From NCBI GenBank assembly GCA_002400415.1, contig DGQP01000007.1:416199-480198 (forward strand): a stretch of DNA of 64,000 bases, written 5' to 3'. This document shows, in pieces, positions 1 to 10,637 of the stretch. Position numbers and translations under genes: made by a program. The stretch comes from Chitinophagaceae bacterium UBA4411 (GTDB taxonomy: Bacteria > Bacteroidota > Bacteroidia > Chitinophagales > Chitinophagaceae). Under the pieces are notes generated by a model. The model saw only the letters and a program-made list of their open reading frames with translations, was not told the DNA's origin and searched no databases. Positions within the stretch are counted from its first letter, which is position 1. Each line of letters starts with the position of its first letter.

Positions 1-582
1 CATCCGTTACCTGTTCAGCTAATAAGTTTTTCGGCAACCAAAACAGCAGACAGAAAGGATGTAATATTGAGCTGGAAAACGGCTTCCGAATTTAATGTCG
101 GCCGTTTTGAAATTGAACTGGCGAAGGGTACTGACGACTTCCGTTTGAACAGGTTTGCGAAAATCGGGGAGGTAAGCAGCAACGGTAATTCAACCACCGA
201 CCAGCAGTATGGGTTTACGGACCCTGAAAGTAATAAATCAGGGGTTCGTTATTACCGGTTAAAGATTGTTGATAATGATGGCAGTTTCAGCTATTCTGCA
301 ATCAGGTCGGTAGTCTTTACAAATGAAGTAACCTGGCAGGTTTTCCCGAATCCTTCTTCGGATGTATTCAACCTCGTTTACCAGGTAAACGAAGGAGAAG
401 CTATGGCTGTGAGGGTGTATGATGCGACGGGGAAAACAGTATACGAATCAACAATGGCGGGTACAGGATTTATTCAGAAAATGCGTATTGATATGGGAGC
501 CTCTGTTTATGCCAGCGGGTTGTATTTGCTTGAAGCCGTAACCGGGGATAAGAAACAATCATTCAGGCTGGTCAAAAAATAA
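1..582 (+). CDS. C-terminal part of a secreted protein with type IX sorting domain
   Basis: The frame is open from base 1, so the gene begins upstream of the window and only its last 193 codons are here. The visible N-terminal part (SWKTASEFNVGRFEIE and neighbours) matches the beta-sandwich stretch that often precedes type IX (Por) sorting domains in Bacteroidota. The last ~80 residues carry the sorting-domain hallmarks FPNPSSD, VYDATGK and ASGLYLLE, ending in FRLVKK. Such proteins are exported by Sec, then moved across the outer membrane by the T9SS and attached to the surface or released. The passenger domain and its function are outside the window. A TTG at 67 is only an internal codon. 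Confidence 0.85.
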   Translation, partial: HPLPVQLISFSATKTADRKDVILSWKTASEFNVGRFEIELAKGTDDFRLNRFAKIGEVSSNGNSTTDQQYGFTDPESNKSGVRYYRLKIVDNDGSFSYSAIRSVVFTNEVTWQVFPNPSSDVFNLVYQVNEGEAMAVRVYDATGKTVYESTMAGTGFIQKMRIDMGASVYASGLYLLEAVTGDKKQSFRLVKK

Positions 583-587
583 AAAAA

Positions 588-609
588 CCATCCCGGTTTG
601 GCGGGACGG
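588..609. terminator. Bidirectional hairpin terminator
   Basis: CCATCCCG (588-595) pairs with CGGGACGG (602-609), with one wobble. An A-run precedes it and an A/T-rich tract follows. It lies between the convergent T9SS-cargo gene and the small minus-strand gene, so it can serve both. Confidence 0.6.
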
Positions 610-634
610 TATATAAAAATTGCTTTTAATCGGT

Positions 635-838
635 TTACCAGCCTTGTTTAGCGATACCTGCTTTGATGGCGGCTAATGCTTTTTCTTCGCCCATCAGGGT
701 AGTGAGTTTGTTTCCTTTTCCGTCATTGCCCTGGGCCATATAAGCGCCTTTGGCTGTTTTGGTGATAACAGCGTCCAGCATCTCAACTCCCTTTTCTTTC
801 GTTTTAACGTTGTAGGCGGTGATTTTTACATCAGACAT
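635..838 (-). CDS. Small hypothetical protein, 67 aa
   Basis: I do not recognise the family. The ATG at 838 gives MSDVKITAYN; an in-frame TTG two codons earlier is less likely. The product is a small soluble protein without signal peptide or membrane segment, with an alternating pattern early (VKITAYNVKT) and an Ala/Lys-rich helix at the end (EEKALAAIKAGIAKQGW). It stands alone between the T9SS-cargo gene and gyrB, on the gyrB strand 126 bp downstream of it. Its clean start, sensible composition and following terminator support a real gene. Confidence 0.65.
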   Translation of the reverse strand: MSDVKITAYNVKTKEKGVEMLDAVITKTAKGAYMAQGNDGKGNKLTTLMGEEKALAAIKAGIAKQGW

Positions 839-970
839 GGTCAATAGTTTTTGAGTTAGTAAAGGCTGAAATTACGGATTCCGGTGGGTTTCGGGGGGCA
901 ATTTTTTTGAACAGGCCTAAAAAAGCCTCAAAAAAATGAGGCTAAGTTATTTATTCATAATTAGTTAAGC

Positions 971-2992
<2,022 letters not shown>

Positions 2993-2995
2993 TCA

Positions 2996-3003
2996 CAAAT
3001 TTA
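2996..3003 (-). promoter_or_regulatory. Predicted gyrB -7 promoter element
   Basis: On the minus strand this reads TAAATTTG, a full match to the Bacteroidota -7 consensus TAnnTTTG. It implies transcription starting near 2989 and a leader of about 40 nt before the gyrB ATG. No clear -33 TTTG is visible. Confidence 0.45.
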
Positions 3004-3063
3004 CGGAAATAGACCCGGCTGGCAGGCTTTTATAAGCTCTTTTTTACACTATTTTTCGGGTGT

Positions 3064-3072
3064 TGTGGATAA
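3064..3072. promoter_or_regulatory. DnaA-box-like 9-mer upstream of gyrB
   Basis: TGTGGATAA is the exact complement of the classic DnaA box TTATCCACA. It lies 114 bp upstream of the gyrB start. The only other copy noticed is upstream of dnaB. Confidence 0.35.
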
Positions 3073-3077
3073 AAGAA

Positions 3078-3098
3078 AATGCCCGGTAAACGGGCATT
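3078..3098 (-). terminator. Terminator after lpxC-fabZ
   Basis: AATGCCCG (3078-3085) pairs perfectly with CGGGCATT (3091-3098) around a 5-nt loop. Read on the minus strand it is followed by a T-rich tract, 45 bp beyond the lpxC-fabZ stop codon. Confidence 0.7.
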
Positions 3099-3142
3099 TC
3101 AGCTTTATTATAATGGGTAAAAAAGGCCGTAAAATCCACTTA

Positions 3143-4582
3143 TTATCTCTTCACGATCTGGGCAACCAGGTCAGCCTCAGCACATACTTTGTTACCGACG
3201 TAAGTAGTCCCTTTCATTTCACAAATACCCCGGCGGATAGGGGCTGATAATTCCATCTTCAGGATCAGCGTATCACCCGGTTTTACCATTTGTTTGAACT
3301 TGCAGTTATCGATCTTCAGGAAATAAGTATCATACTGGCCTTCGCCACTGAGATTAATGGCAAGAATACCCCCGCATTGTGCAAGGGCTTCAATTTGCAA
3401 TACACCGGGCATAACAGGATTGCCGGGGAAATGCCCCTGGAAAAACCATTCGTTAAACGTTACATTCTTAATACCGACAATATGCGTATCGCTCAATTCA
3501 ATGATCTTATCCACCAGTGCAAAAGGGAAGCGGTGGGGTAATGTTTTTTCAATGAATTGCTGATCATACACCGGGGGAAGGGTCGGGTCATACACCGGAA
3601 CACCACGGGTATGCTTATTCTTCTTGATATATTGCTTGATCTTTTTGGCAAACTCCACATTGGTACTGTGGCCGGGGCGGTTGGCAATGATCCTCCCTTT
3701 TATGGGGTAACCGATCAGCGCAAGGTCACCCACCACATCCAGCAGTTTATGCCTGGCAGGCTCATTGGGGAAACGTAATACAAGGTTATTGAGGTACCCT
3801 TCGCTTTTTACCTCGATCCTATCTTTCTTAAATATCTTCTGTAAACGTTCCATAGCTGTATCATCCACCGGCTTGTCAACAATAACTATCGCATTGTTGA
3901 CATCCCCGCCTTTAATCAGGTTATGATCCAGCAACATTTCCAGTTCATGTAAAAAACAAAACGTACGGCAGGGAGCTATTTCGGTTTTGAAATCACTCAG
4001 ATGTTTTAATCCTGCATGTTGTGTGCCTAATACCGGGGAATTGAAATCGATCAGTGTGGTGACATTGTATTCCATGGCGGGCATAACCACCATTTCTACT
4101 CTTTTCGCTTCATCGTAGTAATAGATATTTTCATCAATACTGTACCAGACTTTTGCGGCATCCTGTTCTAAAATCCCGGCTTCTTCGATCAGTTCCACAA
4201 AAGGTTGAGAACTGCCGTCCATAATTGGCATTTCGGGCCCGTTAATTTCCATAAGGCAGTTATCAATGCCCATACCGACTAAAGCAGCCAGTACATGCTC
4301 AACGGTACTGATCTTGGCACCATTAGCTTCCAGTGTTGTGCCACGACTTACATCCGTTACCAGGTCACAATCTGCTTTAATTACCGGCTGATTGGGTAAA
4401 TCAATTCGCTGGAACTGGAATCCAAAACCCGGGCTGGCCGGTTTCAGGGTCAGGTCTGCCATAACGCCCGTGTGCAATCCGGTACCGGATATGCTTATGG
4501 GCGATTTTAAAGTATGCTGTTTATCGGGATTGAAACTGGCAATTTCGCCGGCAGCTGTTTTTTTTTCTATAAGGGGATTCAT
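3143..4582 (-). CDS. lpxC/fabZ: Bifunctional LpxC / FabZ fusion (lipid A and fatty acid synthesis)
   Basis: One 479-aa protein joins UDP-3-O-acyl-GlcNAc deacetylase (LpxC, about residues 22-315), the committed step of lipid A synthesis, to 3-hydroxyacyl-ACP dehydratase (FabZ, about 340-479). LpxC zinc ligands appear as His96 (STVEHVLAAL), His278 and Asp282 (RHKLLDVVGDL), with Glu95 and His305 in catalytic positions. The FabZ active site is His384 (GHFPGNPVMPG) and Glu398. This fusion is typical of Bacteroidota. The N terminus is about 20 residues longer than in stand-alone LpxC. A TAnnTTTG match sits only 6-13 nt upstream of the ATG (4588-4595, minus), which would give a nearly leaderless mRNA if real. 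Confidence 0.95.
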   Translation of the reverse strand: MNPLIEKKTAAGEIASFNPDKQHTLKSPISISGTGLHTGVMADLTLKPASPGFGFQFQRIDLPNQPVIKADCDLVTDVSRGTTLEANGAKISTVEHVLAALVGMGIDNCLMEINGPEMPIMDGSSQPFVELIEEAGILEQDAAKVWYSIDENIYYYDEAKRVEMVVMPAMEYNVTTLIDFNSPVLGTQHAGLKHLSDFKTEIAPCRTFCFLHELEMLLDHNLIKGGDVNNAIVIVDKPVDDTAMERLQKIFKKDRIEVKSEGYLNNLVLRFPNEPARHKLLDVVGDLALIGYPIKGRIIANRPGHSTNVEFAKKIKQYIKKNKHTRGVPVYDPTLPPVYDQQFIEKTLPHRFPFALVDKIIELSDTHIVGIKNVTFNEWFFQGHFPGNPVMPGVLQIEALAQCGGILAINLSGEGQYDTYFLKIDNCKFKQMVKPGDTLILKMELSAPIRRGICEMKGTTYVGNKVCAEADLVAQIVKR

Positions 4583-4748
4583 ATTGACAAAGATAGGAAT
4601 TAGAAAGTAGTCGGAAGGGGCTGCCGGGGTTTTTGGACGGTGGTTTTCTGCCTTTAATCATACCTGTACCTGCTTAAGGTCATTCTTAGGGGAAGCCTCA
4701 CGGAATTACCTTAACAGGGAAATTATCCCATCTCAAAAATTGCTGCAT

Positions 4749-5330
4749 ATGAAAAAGTTTTTTCTTCCACTCCTCTTATTAATAAGTTCTGTAGCGGTTG
4801 GCCAGGCCTGGGCTAAACAATATGATTTTGTGGATGATTGTATCTGTGGCCTCGCTAAAGTGGGCAAGGACAGTAAATTTGGTTTTGTTGACAATAAAGG
4901 TAACCTTGTTGTCCCGATAATTTACGATGAGGCACTATCATTTAGTGAAGGAATGGCTGCCATCAGGGAAGGTAAATTATGGGGTTACCTGGATAGTACA
5001 GGTGTCATTGTAATTAAACCCCAGTATGAAGAAGCTATGTCTTTTACAGACAGCCTGGCTGCTGTTAAAAAAGGCGGCCATTTCGGGTATATTGACCGTG
5101 ATAACCATGTAGTGATTCCTTTTGAATATGAAATGGCAGGGAGTTTTGGGGAAGGGCTGGCACCGGTATCTAATGCAAAAGAGCTATGGGGATACATTAA
5201 TCAAAAAGGAAAACTGGTGATTGGTTTCAGTTTCACATTTGCCGACAGGTTCAGTGAGGGCCAGGCAAGAGTGATGAAAGCAAGTCGTTTGTATTATATC
5301 GACAGGAACGGGAAGGAAGTGAATCAATGA
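4749..5330 (+). CDS. Secreted WG-repeat protein
   Basis: The 193-aa product starts at ATG 4749 with a signal peptide (MKKFFLPLLLLISSVAVGQAWA). The mature part is a series of WG-type repeats: FGFVDNKGNLVVP, WGYLDSTGVIVIKP, FGYIDRDNHVVIP, WGYINQKGKLVI and a degenerate YYIDRNGKEV, each followed by a YxxAxxFxEGLA-like stretch. WG repeats form beta-rich folds, often exported, with no fixed enzymatic role. The gene runs against the lpx genes on both sides and separates lpxC-fabZ from lpxD. An in-frame TTG at 4740 is a less likely start. Confidence 0.85.
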   Translation: MKKFFLPLLLLISSVAVGQAWAKQYDFVDDCICGLAKVGKDSKFGFVDNKGNLVVPIIYDEALSFSEGMAAIREGKLWGYLDSTGVIVIKPQYEEAMSFTDSLAAVKKGGHFGYIDRDNHVVIPFEYEMAGSFGEGLAPVSNAKELWGYINQKGKLVIGFSFTFADRFSEGQARVMKASRLYYIDRNGKEVNQ

Positions 5331-5356
5331 GAAAATAACTCGCTAAGTATTACGAT

Positions 5357-5386
5357 AAAGGAGCTTTACCAGGCTCCTTTTTATTT
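5357..5386. terminator. Terminator between WG-repeat gene and lpxD
   Basis: AAAGGAGC (5357-5364) pairs perfectly with GCTCCTTT (5373-5380), followed by TTATTT. It lies between convergent genes, and A-runs on the other side make it usable in both directions. Confidence 0.7.
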
Positions 5387-6428
5387 AAACCTTTTCAGCC
5401 AGCAATTGCCTGATCAATGCTTCCAGTTCTTTTACCCTTTTTTCCAGTTCGGGTAGTTTGCGGTTAACCGCCTGGCTGCGCAGGGCGGCGGTATAATCAT
5501 AGGCAGGGGAGCCGGTAACCGCTTTACCGGGGTCGATTGATTTACTGACACCGCTTTGTGCATTCACTTTAGCACCATCGCCTAATTGAATATGGCCAAC
5601 AATGCCGGCCTGTCCGCCGATCATCACACCATTCCCGATTTTGGTACTGCCACTTACACCGGCCTGCGCAGCTATTACCGTGCTGTTACCAATCTCCACA
5701 TTATGGGCAATCTGGATCAGGTTGTCCAGCTTGGCGCCACTCTTTATTAAGGTAGAACCAATTGTGGCCCGGTCAATCGTAGTGTTAGCACCAATCTCTA
5801 CATTGTCCTGTATTACTACATTTCCGATCTGCGGTACTTTTTTAAAACTTCCATCGGCCTGCGGGGCAAAACCAAACCCGTCGCTGCCGATCACCGTGCC
5901 GGCGTGGATAATAACGTTATTGCCAACCACGCAATCATGATAAATTTTTACACCCGGATGAATGATACAATTATCCCCGATGGAAACATTATTCCCGATA
6001 TAGGCATTGGGATAGATTTTTGTATTCTTTCCGATTTTTGCTTTTTCCCCGATGTAAGCAAATGCCCCGATAAACACCTGCTCACCACACACAGCTGTTT
6101 TGGCAATATAACTGGGCTCCTGCACACCGCTTAATTGCTGTTGCATGATTTCCTGGTATTTGCTGAGTAAAGTGGCAAAAGCTGTATAGGCATCAGCTAC
6201 ACGGATCAGGGTCGCCTGTATGGGTTGTTTTAACTGGAAACCTTCATTGATGATAATTACAGAGGCTTTCGTGGTATAGATATAGTCCTCGTACTTGGGG
6301 TTGGCAAGAAAGCTAAGCTGCCCTTCCCCGGCTTCTTCGATTTTTCCAAAAGAGTTAACGGATGCAGAAGGGTCGCCTTCAATGGTGCCATTGATGAGCA
6401 GGGCAATTTGAGCAGCAGGAAAAGTCAT
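5385..6428 (-). CDS. lpxD: UDP-3-O-acylglucosamine N-acyltransferase
   Basis: LpxD adds the second hydroxyacyl chain, from acyl-ACP, to the product of LpxC in lipid A synthesis. The 347-aa protein has the N-terminal uridine-binding domain (ending near residue 100), a left-handed beta-helix of hexapeptide repeats (IGxNxxIGxxxxI pattern, about 115-310) and a C-terminal helix ([19 protein letters not shown]). The likely catalytic His is His242 in QIAHNV. It lies 14 bp downstream of the HD hydrolase gene, so the two are probably cotranscribed. Confidence 0.95.
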   Translation of the reverse strand: MTFPAAQIALLINGTIEGDPSASVNSFGKIEEAGEGQLSFLANPKYEDYIYTTKASVIIINEGFQLKQPIQATLIRVADAYTAFATLLSKYQEIMQQQLSGVQEPSYIAKTAVCGEQVFIGAFAYIGEKAKIGKNTKIYPNAYIGNNVSIGDNCIIHPGVKIYHDCVVGNNVIIHAGTVIGSDGFGFAPQADGSFKKVPQIGNVVIQDNVEIGANTTIDRATIGSTLIKSGAKLDNLIQIAHNVEIGNSTVIAAQAGVSGSTKIGNGVMIGGQAGIVGHIQLGDGAKVNAQSGVSKSIDPGKAVTGSPAYDYTAALRSQAVNRKLPELEKRVKELEALIRQLLAEKV

Positions 6429-6442
6429 GAGTCGTTATTTAA

Positions 6443-7657
6443 CTATCGGATATAACAAATGTAATATTTTTTAACCGGGCTGGCCAGCCGGGGATGAATC
6501 AGCGCATTGTCCACTTGCGAAATATCTTTCACGGTTCCGTCTTTGAATAAAATATTGATCTTTTCATCCAGCGGGTTATAAGTGGTGCTGATTGCATCAC
6601 CTGTAAAAACAAAATAACCTGCTTCTGTATCGCTGATGTCAAACCTTGCCATTATTTCTTTTTTCTTTGTTGTTTCCGGTTCCGGATCAAAAGGGTCTGC
6701 CTGCAGCTTTACTTTGAATAACTTCCGGTCGATCAGAGAACGACAAAGTGTTGATAATATTTTATCAGGATGCAAACACCAGTTTTTGATGGTGGCCATC
6801 ACATCGTGATCGTCCAGCTGACAAAATGTATCTAAATGAATGCTAACAGGTGCCTTGCCGTCTGTTTGTTGTAAAAAGAAATCCAGTGCTGCTGAAACCG
6901 CATTGACTTTTTCCCCTTTCCCGATCAGTTCTTTCGCCCTGCGGATAATTTTTACCAGTATCATTTCAGCGCCCAGCACTGTTTTGTGCAAATACACCTG
7001 CCAGTACATCAGCCTGCGGCTCACTAAAAACTTTTCGATGGAGTAAATAGCTTTTTCTTCCACCATCAGCTGACCTTCTTTTACGGCCAGCATTTTAATA
7101 ATCCGGTCATAACCGATCACTCCTTCTGCCACACCGGTAAAAAAACTATCCCGGTTCAGGTAGTCCATCCGGTCCACATCCAGCTGGCCGGATACTAACT
7201 GGTGTAAAAAAGGTTTGGGGTATTTATTGGTAAAAATGGCTATTGCGGTTTGTAATTGCCCGTTAAATTCCTCATCCAGTTTTTTGATCAGCAACAGGGA
7301 AATTGTTTCATGGTGTACATGAGAGATCAGTTCCTGTTCTAATGCATGTGAATAAGGCCCATGACCTATATCATGTAACAAGATGGCAATCTTTGCTCCA
7401 AGTTCTTCCTCTCCGGTTATGGCAATTCCTTTACTTTTTAGTTCAGATAAGGCCATACTCATGAGATGGTAAGCCCCAAGGGAATGATGCAACCTTGAAT
7501 GAACGGCACCCGGATAGACCAGGTGAGCAAATGCCATCTGGTGAATATTTCGCAGCCGCTGGTACCAGGGATGAGAAATAATCTGCAGGATCAGCGGGTG
7601 ATCAATTGTAATAAAACCATAGACCGGGTCGTTGATGATCTTGCGAACTGGCGTCAT
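6443..7657 (-). CDS. HD-domain phosphohydrolase
   Basis: The 404-aa protein belongs to the HD superfamily, related to dGTPase-type nucleotide hydrolases. Metal-binding residues are visible as RLHHSLGAYH (His57/His58) and LLHDIGHGPYSH (His95-Asp96), with a later Asp in QLDVDRMDYLNRD. The substrate cannot be told from sequence. It is the first gene of a probable HD-lpxD operon and is divergent from porX, an arrangement I recall as common in Bacteroidota. A -7 element for it lies at 7696-7703. Confidence 0.85.
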   Translation of the reverse strand: MTPVRKIINDPVYGFITIDHPLILQIISHPWYQRLRNIHQMAFAHLVYPGAVHSRLHHSLGAYHLMSMALSELKSKGIAITGEEELGAKIAILLHDIGHGPYSHALEQELISHVHHETISLLLIKKLDEEFNGQLQTAIAIFTNKYPKPFLHQLVSGQLDVDRMDYLNRDSFFTGVAEGVIGYDRIIKMLAVKEGQLMVEEKAIYSIEKFLVSRRLMYWQVYLHKTVLGAEMILVKIIRRAKELIGKGEKVNAVSAALDFFLQQTDGKAPVSIHLDTFCQLDDHDVMATIKNWCLHPDKILSTLCRSLIDRKLFKVKLQADPFDPEPETTKKKEIMARFDISDTEAGYFVFTGDAISTTYNPLDEKINILFKDGTVKDISQVDNALIHPRLASPVKKYYICYIR

Positions 7658-7695
7658 TGTTGCTTTTTTGTTAAAGGCCCCGGAAGGGCTGGCGG

Positions 7696-7703
7696 CAAAA
7701 GTA
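7696..7703 (-). promoter_or_regulatory. Predicted -7 element of the HD-lpxD operon
   Basis: On the minus strand it reads TACTTTTG, a full TAnnTTTG match. The predicted start is near 7689, about 32 nt before the ATG. It is back to back with the porX element. Confidence 0.45.
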
Positions 7704-7724
7704 CAACGACCCGGCTTAATAAGC

Positions 7725-7732
7725 TATTTTTG
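7725..7732 (+). promoter_or_regulatory. Predicted porX -7 element
   Basis: TATTTTTG is a full match to TAnnTTTG. The predicted start is near 7739, giving a leader of about 68 nt before porX. Confidence 0.45.
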
Positions 7733-7806
7733 AAAGAGGCAGATCCGGTTTCCCGTAAACCGGGTACGTAAAACAAGGATACAATCTAACTTTTTAAACT
7801 ATAAGA

Positions 7807-9363
7807 ATGGCAGTTGCAAAAATTATCTGGGTGGACGATGAAATAGAGAGTTTACAATCTCAGAAGATTTTCCTGGAAAATAAGGGATATGAAGTGCAGA
7901 CTTTTACGAATGGGTTTGATGCAATAGATTACGTAAAGGACAATTTGGTGGATGTGGTATTGATTGATGAGACGATGCCCGGCATTACGGGTCTTGAAAC
8001 CCTGGCCAAGATCAAAGAAGTCAAACAATCATTGCCTGTTGTACTGATTACCAAGAATGAAACAGAGAACCTGATGGACGAAGCTATCGGTTCGCAGATC
8101 AGCGATTATCTGATCAAACCGGTAAACCCTAACCAGGTTTGGCTGAGTCTGAAAAAAATCATTGACAACAGGAGATTGGTGGCAGAAAAAACAACGACAG
8201 CCTATCAGCAGCAGTTTCGTAACCTGTTTATGGCGCTGAACAGCAACCCGGACTACAATGAGTGGATGGATATTTATAAAAAGCTGGTATACTGGGAACT
8301 GGAAATGCAGAAAAGTGACAGCCCTGAAATGCAGGAAGTACTGCAAAGTCAGAAAGCTGAAGCTAATACCGAATTCTTCAAATTCGTTTCGAGAAACTAT
8401 GCAGGCTGGGCGTCTCCTAAAAGTACTGATGGCCCGGTGATGAGTCATTCCCTTGTACAGTTTAAAGTGCTGCCTCATGTTGAAAAAGGAACTCCTTTGT
8501 TTTTTGTGGTTATTGATAATCTCCGGTTTGATCAGTGGAAAGCGATACAACCCATTTTTGCGGAGAGTTTCCGCATCCTGGAAGAAGATAGTTTTTACAG
8601 TATCCTGCCGACCGCCACGCAGTATTGCCGCAATGCTATTTTTTCAGGACTGATGCCCATTGACATAGAAAAACAATTTCCTGTACAATGGAAAAACGAT
8701 GATGAAGAAGGAGGAAAGAACTTGCATGAGGAAGAATTTTTCCGGGCACAATTGAAAAGGCTGGGAAAAGGGGACCTGAAAGTTTCTTACACCAAAGTAT
8801 TGAACAACCAGGCGGGGCTTGATCTGGTGAATAATATCCATAATCTGCTGAACAATGATATTAATGTTATCGTATACAATTTTGTGGATATGCTCAGCCA
8901 TGCCCGCACGGAAATGGAAGTATTAAAAGAACTGGCTGGTGATGAAATGAGTTACCGCAGTATCACTGCAAGCTGGTTTGAGCATTCACCGCTGCACCAG
9001 GCGTTGAAAAAAGTGGCGGAGAAAAATATCAGGATCGTACTGGCTACAGATCATGGCAGTGTGAGAGTGAAAACACCGTATAAAGTGGTGGGAGATAAAC
9101 AGACCACCACTAATCTGCGGTATAAACACGGACGTAATTTAAATTACGAACCGAAAGAAGTACTGGCTTTCCGTGACCCGAGAGAAGCAGGTTTGCCGGT
9201 GCCGACTGTTAATTCTTCTTTCATCTTTGCCAAGGAAGATAGTTTTCTTTGTTATCCCAATAACTACAATTATTATGTAAACTATTATAAGAATACTTTC
9301 CAGCACGGAGGCGTCAGCCTCGAGGAAATGATTGTTCCTGTGATCAAGATGCAAAGCAAATAG
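7807..9363 (+). CDS. porX: PorX: response regulator with PglZ phosphatase-like domain
   Basis: PorX is the atypical response regulator that controls type IX secretion and gliding in Bacteroidota. The 518-aa protein has a receiver domain (residues 1-120) with acidic pair Asp10-Asp11, phospho-acceptor Asp54 (LIDETMPG), Thr82 and Lys104. A helical linker follows, then a PglZ/alkaline-phosphatase-superfamily domain (about 200-515): VVIDNLRFDQW with Asp237, PTATQYCRN with the probable nucleophile Thr271, ATDHGS, and KHGRNLNYEP. No DNA-binding domain is present. It has its own promoter and ends 116 bp before the next gene. Its presence agrees with the T9SS cargo gene at the left edge. Confidence 0.93.
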   Translation: MAVAKIIWVDDEIESLQSQKIFLENKGYEVQTFTNGFDAIDYVKDNLVDVVLIDETMPGITGLETLAKIKEVKQSLPVVLITKNETENLMDEAIGSQISDYLIKPVNPNQVWLSLKKIIDNRRLVAEKTTTAYQQQFRNLFMALNSNPDYNEWMDIYKKLVYWELEMQKSDSPEMQEVLQSQKAEANTEFFKFVSRNYAGWASPKSTDGPVMSHSLVQFKVLPHVEKGTPLFFVVIDNLRFDQWKAIQPIFAESFRILEEDSFYSILPTATQYCRNAIFSGLMPIDIEKQFPVQWKNDDEEGGKNLHEEEFFRAQLKRLGKGDLKVSYTKVLNNQAGLDLVNNIHNLLNNDINVIVYNFVDMLSHARTEMEVLKELAGDEMSYRSITASWFEHSPLHQALKKVAEKNIRIVLATDHGSVRVKTPYKVVGDKQTTTNLRYKHGRNLNYEPKEVLAFRDPREAGLPVPTVNSSFIFAKEDSFLCYPNNYNYYVNYYKNTFQHGGVSLEEMIVPVIKMQSK

Positions 9364-9366
9364 GAG

Positions 9367-9479
9367 AATGGTGAATGGTTGTGGAAAAATCCTGCTGAAG
9401 CGAACTTTCCCCTGGTGGGGATATGCTTAAATTTGCTTTTTGATAACCCATATTCTATTATCCGTTTTCCATTTACCAG
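9367..9479. repeat. Intergenic imperfect inverted word repeat
   Basis: The words AATGGTGAATGG and GTGGAAAA after the porX stop are echoed in reverse complement just before the next gene (TTTTCCATTTACC). GGTGAATGG against the reverse complement of CCATTTACC matches 8 of 9. The predicted -7 element (9428-9435) lies between the two arms. Confidence 0.5.
9428..9435 (+). promoter_or_regulatory. Predicted -7 element of the 94-aa gene
   Basis: TAAATTTG fully matches TAnnTTTG. The predicted start near 9442 leaves a leader of about 38 nt. Confidence 0.4.
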
Positions 9480-9764
9480 ATGAAATATACCCAAACAACC
9501 CTTGATAAATTAGAAGCTATTCCTGAGCAATCGGGGTATGTATTGCGCTATGAAAGAGGCACTTTTCAAAGCGGTTACTGTATCCTGGAATTGAAAAAAG
9601 TGGTGGTGTTGAATAAATTCCTGCAGACTGAGGGCAGGATCAATACCCTGATTGACCTGATCCCGCAACTGGATATCAACCCGGATACACTTACTGAGGA
9701 ATCTAAGAAACTCTATCTGGACATTATTTCCAGGCTGGAAATTGAGGAGAATGGGTCCAAATAA
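9480..9764 (+). CDS. Conserved-looking hypothetical protein, 94 aa
   Basis: I do not recognise the family. The soluble 94-aa protein has a beta-rich first half (SGYVLRYERGTFQSGYCILELKKVVVLNKF) and a helical second half (GRINTLIDLIPQL, ESKKLYLDIISRLE). It has no signal peptide. It sits between porX and an MBL-fold hydrolase on the same strand, with its own predicted promoter. Amphipathic segments and normal codon composition support a real gene; nothing indicates a function. Confidence 0.75.
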   Translation: MKYTQTTLDKLEAIPEQSGYVLRYERGTFQSGYCILELKKVVVLNKFLQTEGRINTLIDLIPQLDINPDTLTEESKKLYLDIISRLEIEENGSK

Positions 9765-9801
9765 GCTAAACGCTCTTAATTGTTCGTCAATGCGTCAGAT
9801 G

Positions 9802-9819
9802 CGGTTAACTAATTAACCG
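9802..9819. promoter_or_regulatory. Short perfect palindrome before MBL-fold gene
   Basis: CGGTTAA (9802-9808) and TTAACCG (9813-9819) are perfect inverted arms around CTAA, ending 13 bp before the next start codon. It may be an operator or a leader hairpin; no trans factor is evident. Confidence 0.3.
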
Positions 9820-9832
9820 ATAACTTTACGCT

Positions 9833-10609
9833 GTGATTTGTCCTCCTTTAAAAATTACTTTTCTCGGTACCGGTACCAGCAGTGGAGTACCCATGATCGG
9901 CTGTGACTGTGCTGTTTGTACCTCCACTGATAAAAAAGATAATCGTCTTCGTTCAAGTATCCTGGTACAGTCTGCAACCACATCACTGGTGGTGGATACA
10001 GGCCCGGATTTTCGTCAGCAAATGCTCCGGGAAAAAGTAAAACATCTTGATGCTGTATTGTTCACGCATCCTCATAAGGATCACCTGGCCGGGCTGGATG
10101 ATATCCGGGCATTTAATTTCTTTTCAAAAAAACCTGTTGATGTTTATGCCGACCCGCTGACAGAAGAGGCAGTAAGGCGGGATTTTTATTATGCCTTCAC
10201 TGATACCAAATATCCCGGTATCCCTGAATTGAATATGCATACCATCAGCCCTGAACCTTTCATTGTTGGCGATATACCGGTTATGCCCATACAGGTATGG
10301 CATTTAAAAATGCCGGTGCTGGCTTTTCGTTTCGGGAAATTCACGTACATCACCGATGCCAACCGGATCGAGGAAGAAGAGAAAGAAAAGATCAGGGGAA
10401 GCGAAGTGCTTGTATTGAATGCACTTCGTAAGCAAAAACATATTTCCCATTTCACGCTTGGAGAAGCTATTGAACTGGTGCGGGAACTCAGGATTCCCGG
10501 TGCTTACTTTACACATATTTCACACCAGTTGGGTCTTCATGCTGAGATTGAAGCTGAATTGTCAAATGGGATACATCTTGCTTACGATGGACTGGTTTGG
10601 GAGGGGTAG
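9833..10609 (+). CDS. MBL-fold metallohydrolase (PhnP-like)
   Basis: The 258-aa protein is a metallo-beta-lactamase-fold hydrolase. It has an N-terminal LGTGTSSGVPMIGCDCAVC segment with two Cys as in the PhnP/RNase Z-like group, the metal motif THPHKDHLAGLDD, and later metal ligands in ITDAN and FTHISHQLG. PhnP-type enzymes are cyclic phosphodiesterases, but no phosphonate genes are nearby, so the substrate stays open. The start is a GTG at 9833; no in-frame ATG precedes the first conserved strand. Confidence 0.85.
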   Translation: MICPPLKITFLGTGTSSGVPMIGCDCAVCTSTDKKDNRLRSSILVQSATTSLVVDTGPDFRQQMLREKVKHLDAVLFTHPHKDHLAGLDDIRAFNFFSKKPVDVYADPLTEEAVRRDFYYAFTDTKYPGIPELNMHTISPEPFIVGDIPVMPIQVWHLKMPVLAFRFGKFTYITDANRIEEEEKEKIRGSEVLVLNALRKQKHISHFTLGEAIELVRELRIPGAYFTHISHQLGLHAEIEAELSNGIHLAYDGLVWEG

Positions 10610-10621
10610 AAGGATTTTTAA

Positions 10622-10637
10622 ACTAACAAGTGTTAGT
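10622..10637. promoter_or_regulatory. Operator-like 16-bp palindrome upstream of acyl-CoA dehydrogenase
   Basis: ACTAACA-AG-TGTTAGT is a perfect palindrome with 7-bp arms. A second copy differing at one base lies over the pckA promoter (34260-34275). About 16 bp downstream is TATCTTG, a degenerate -7 element. The shape resembles operators of TetR-type repressors; the regulator is not in the window. Confidence 0.55.
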
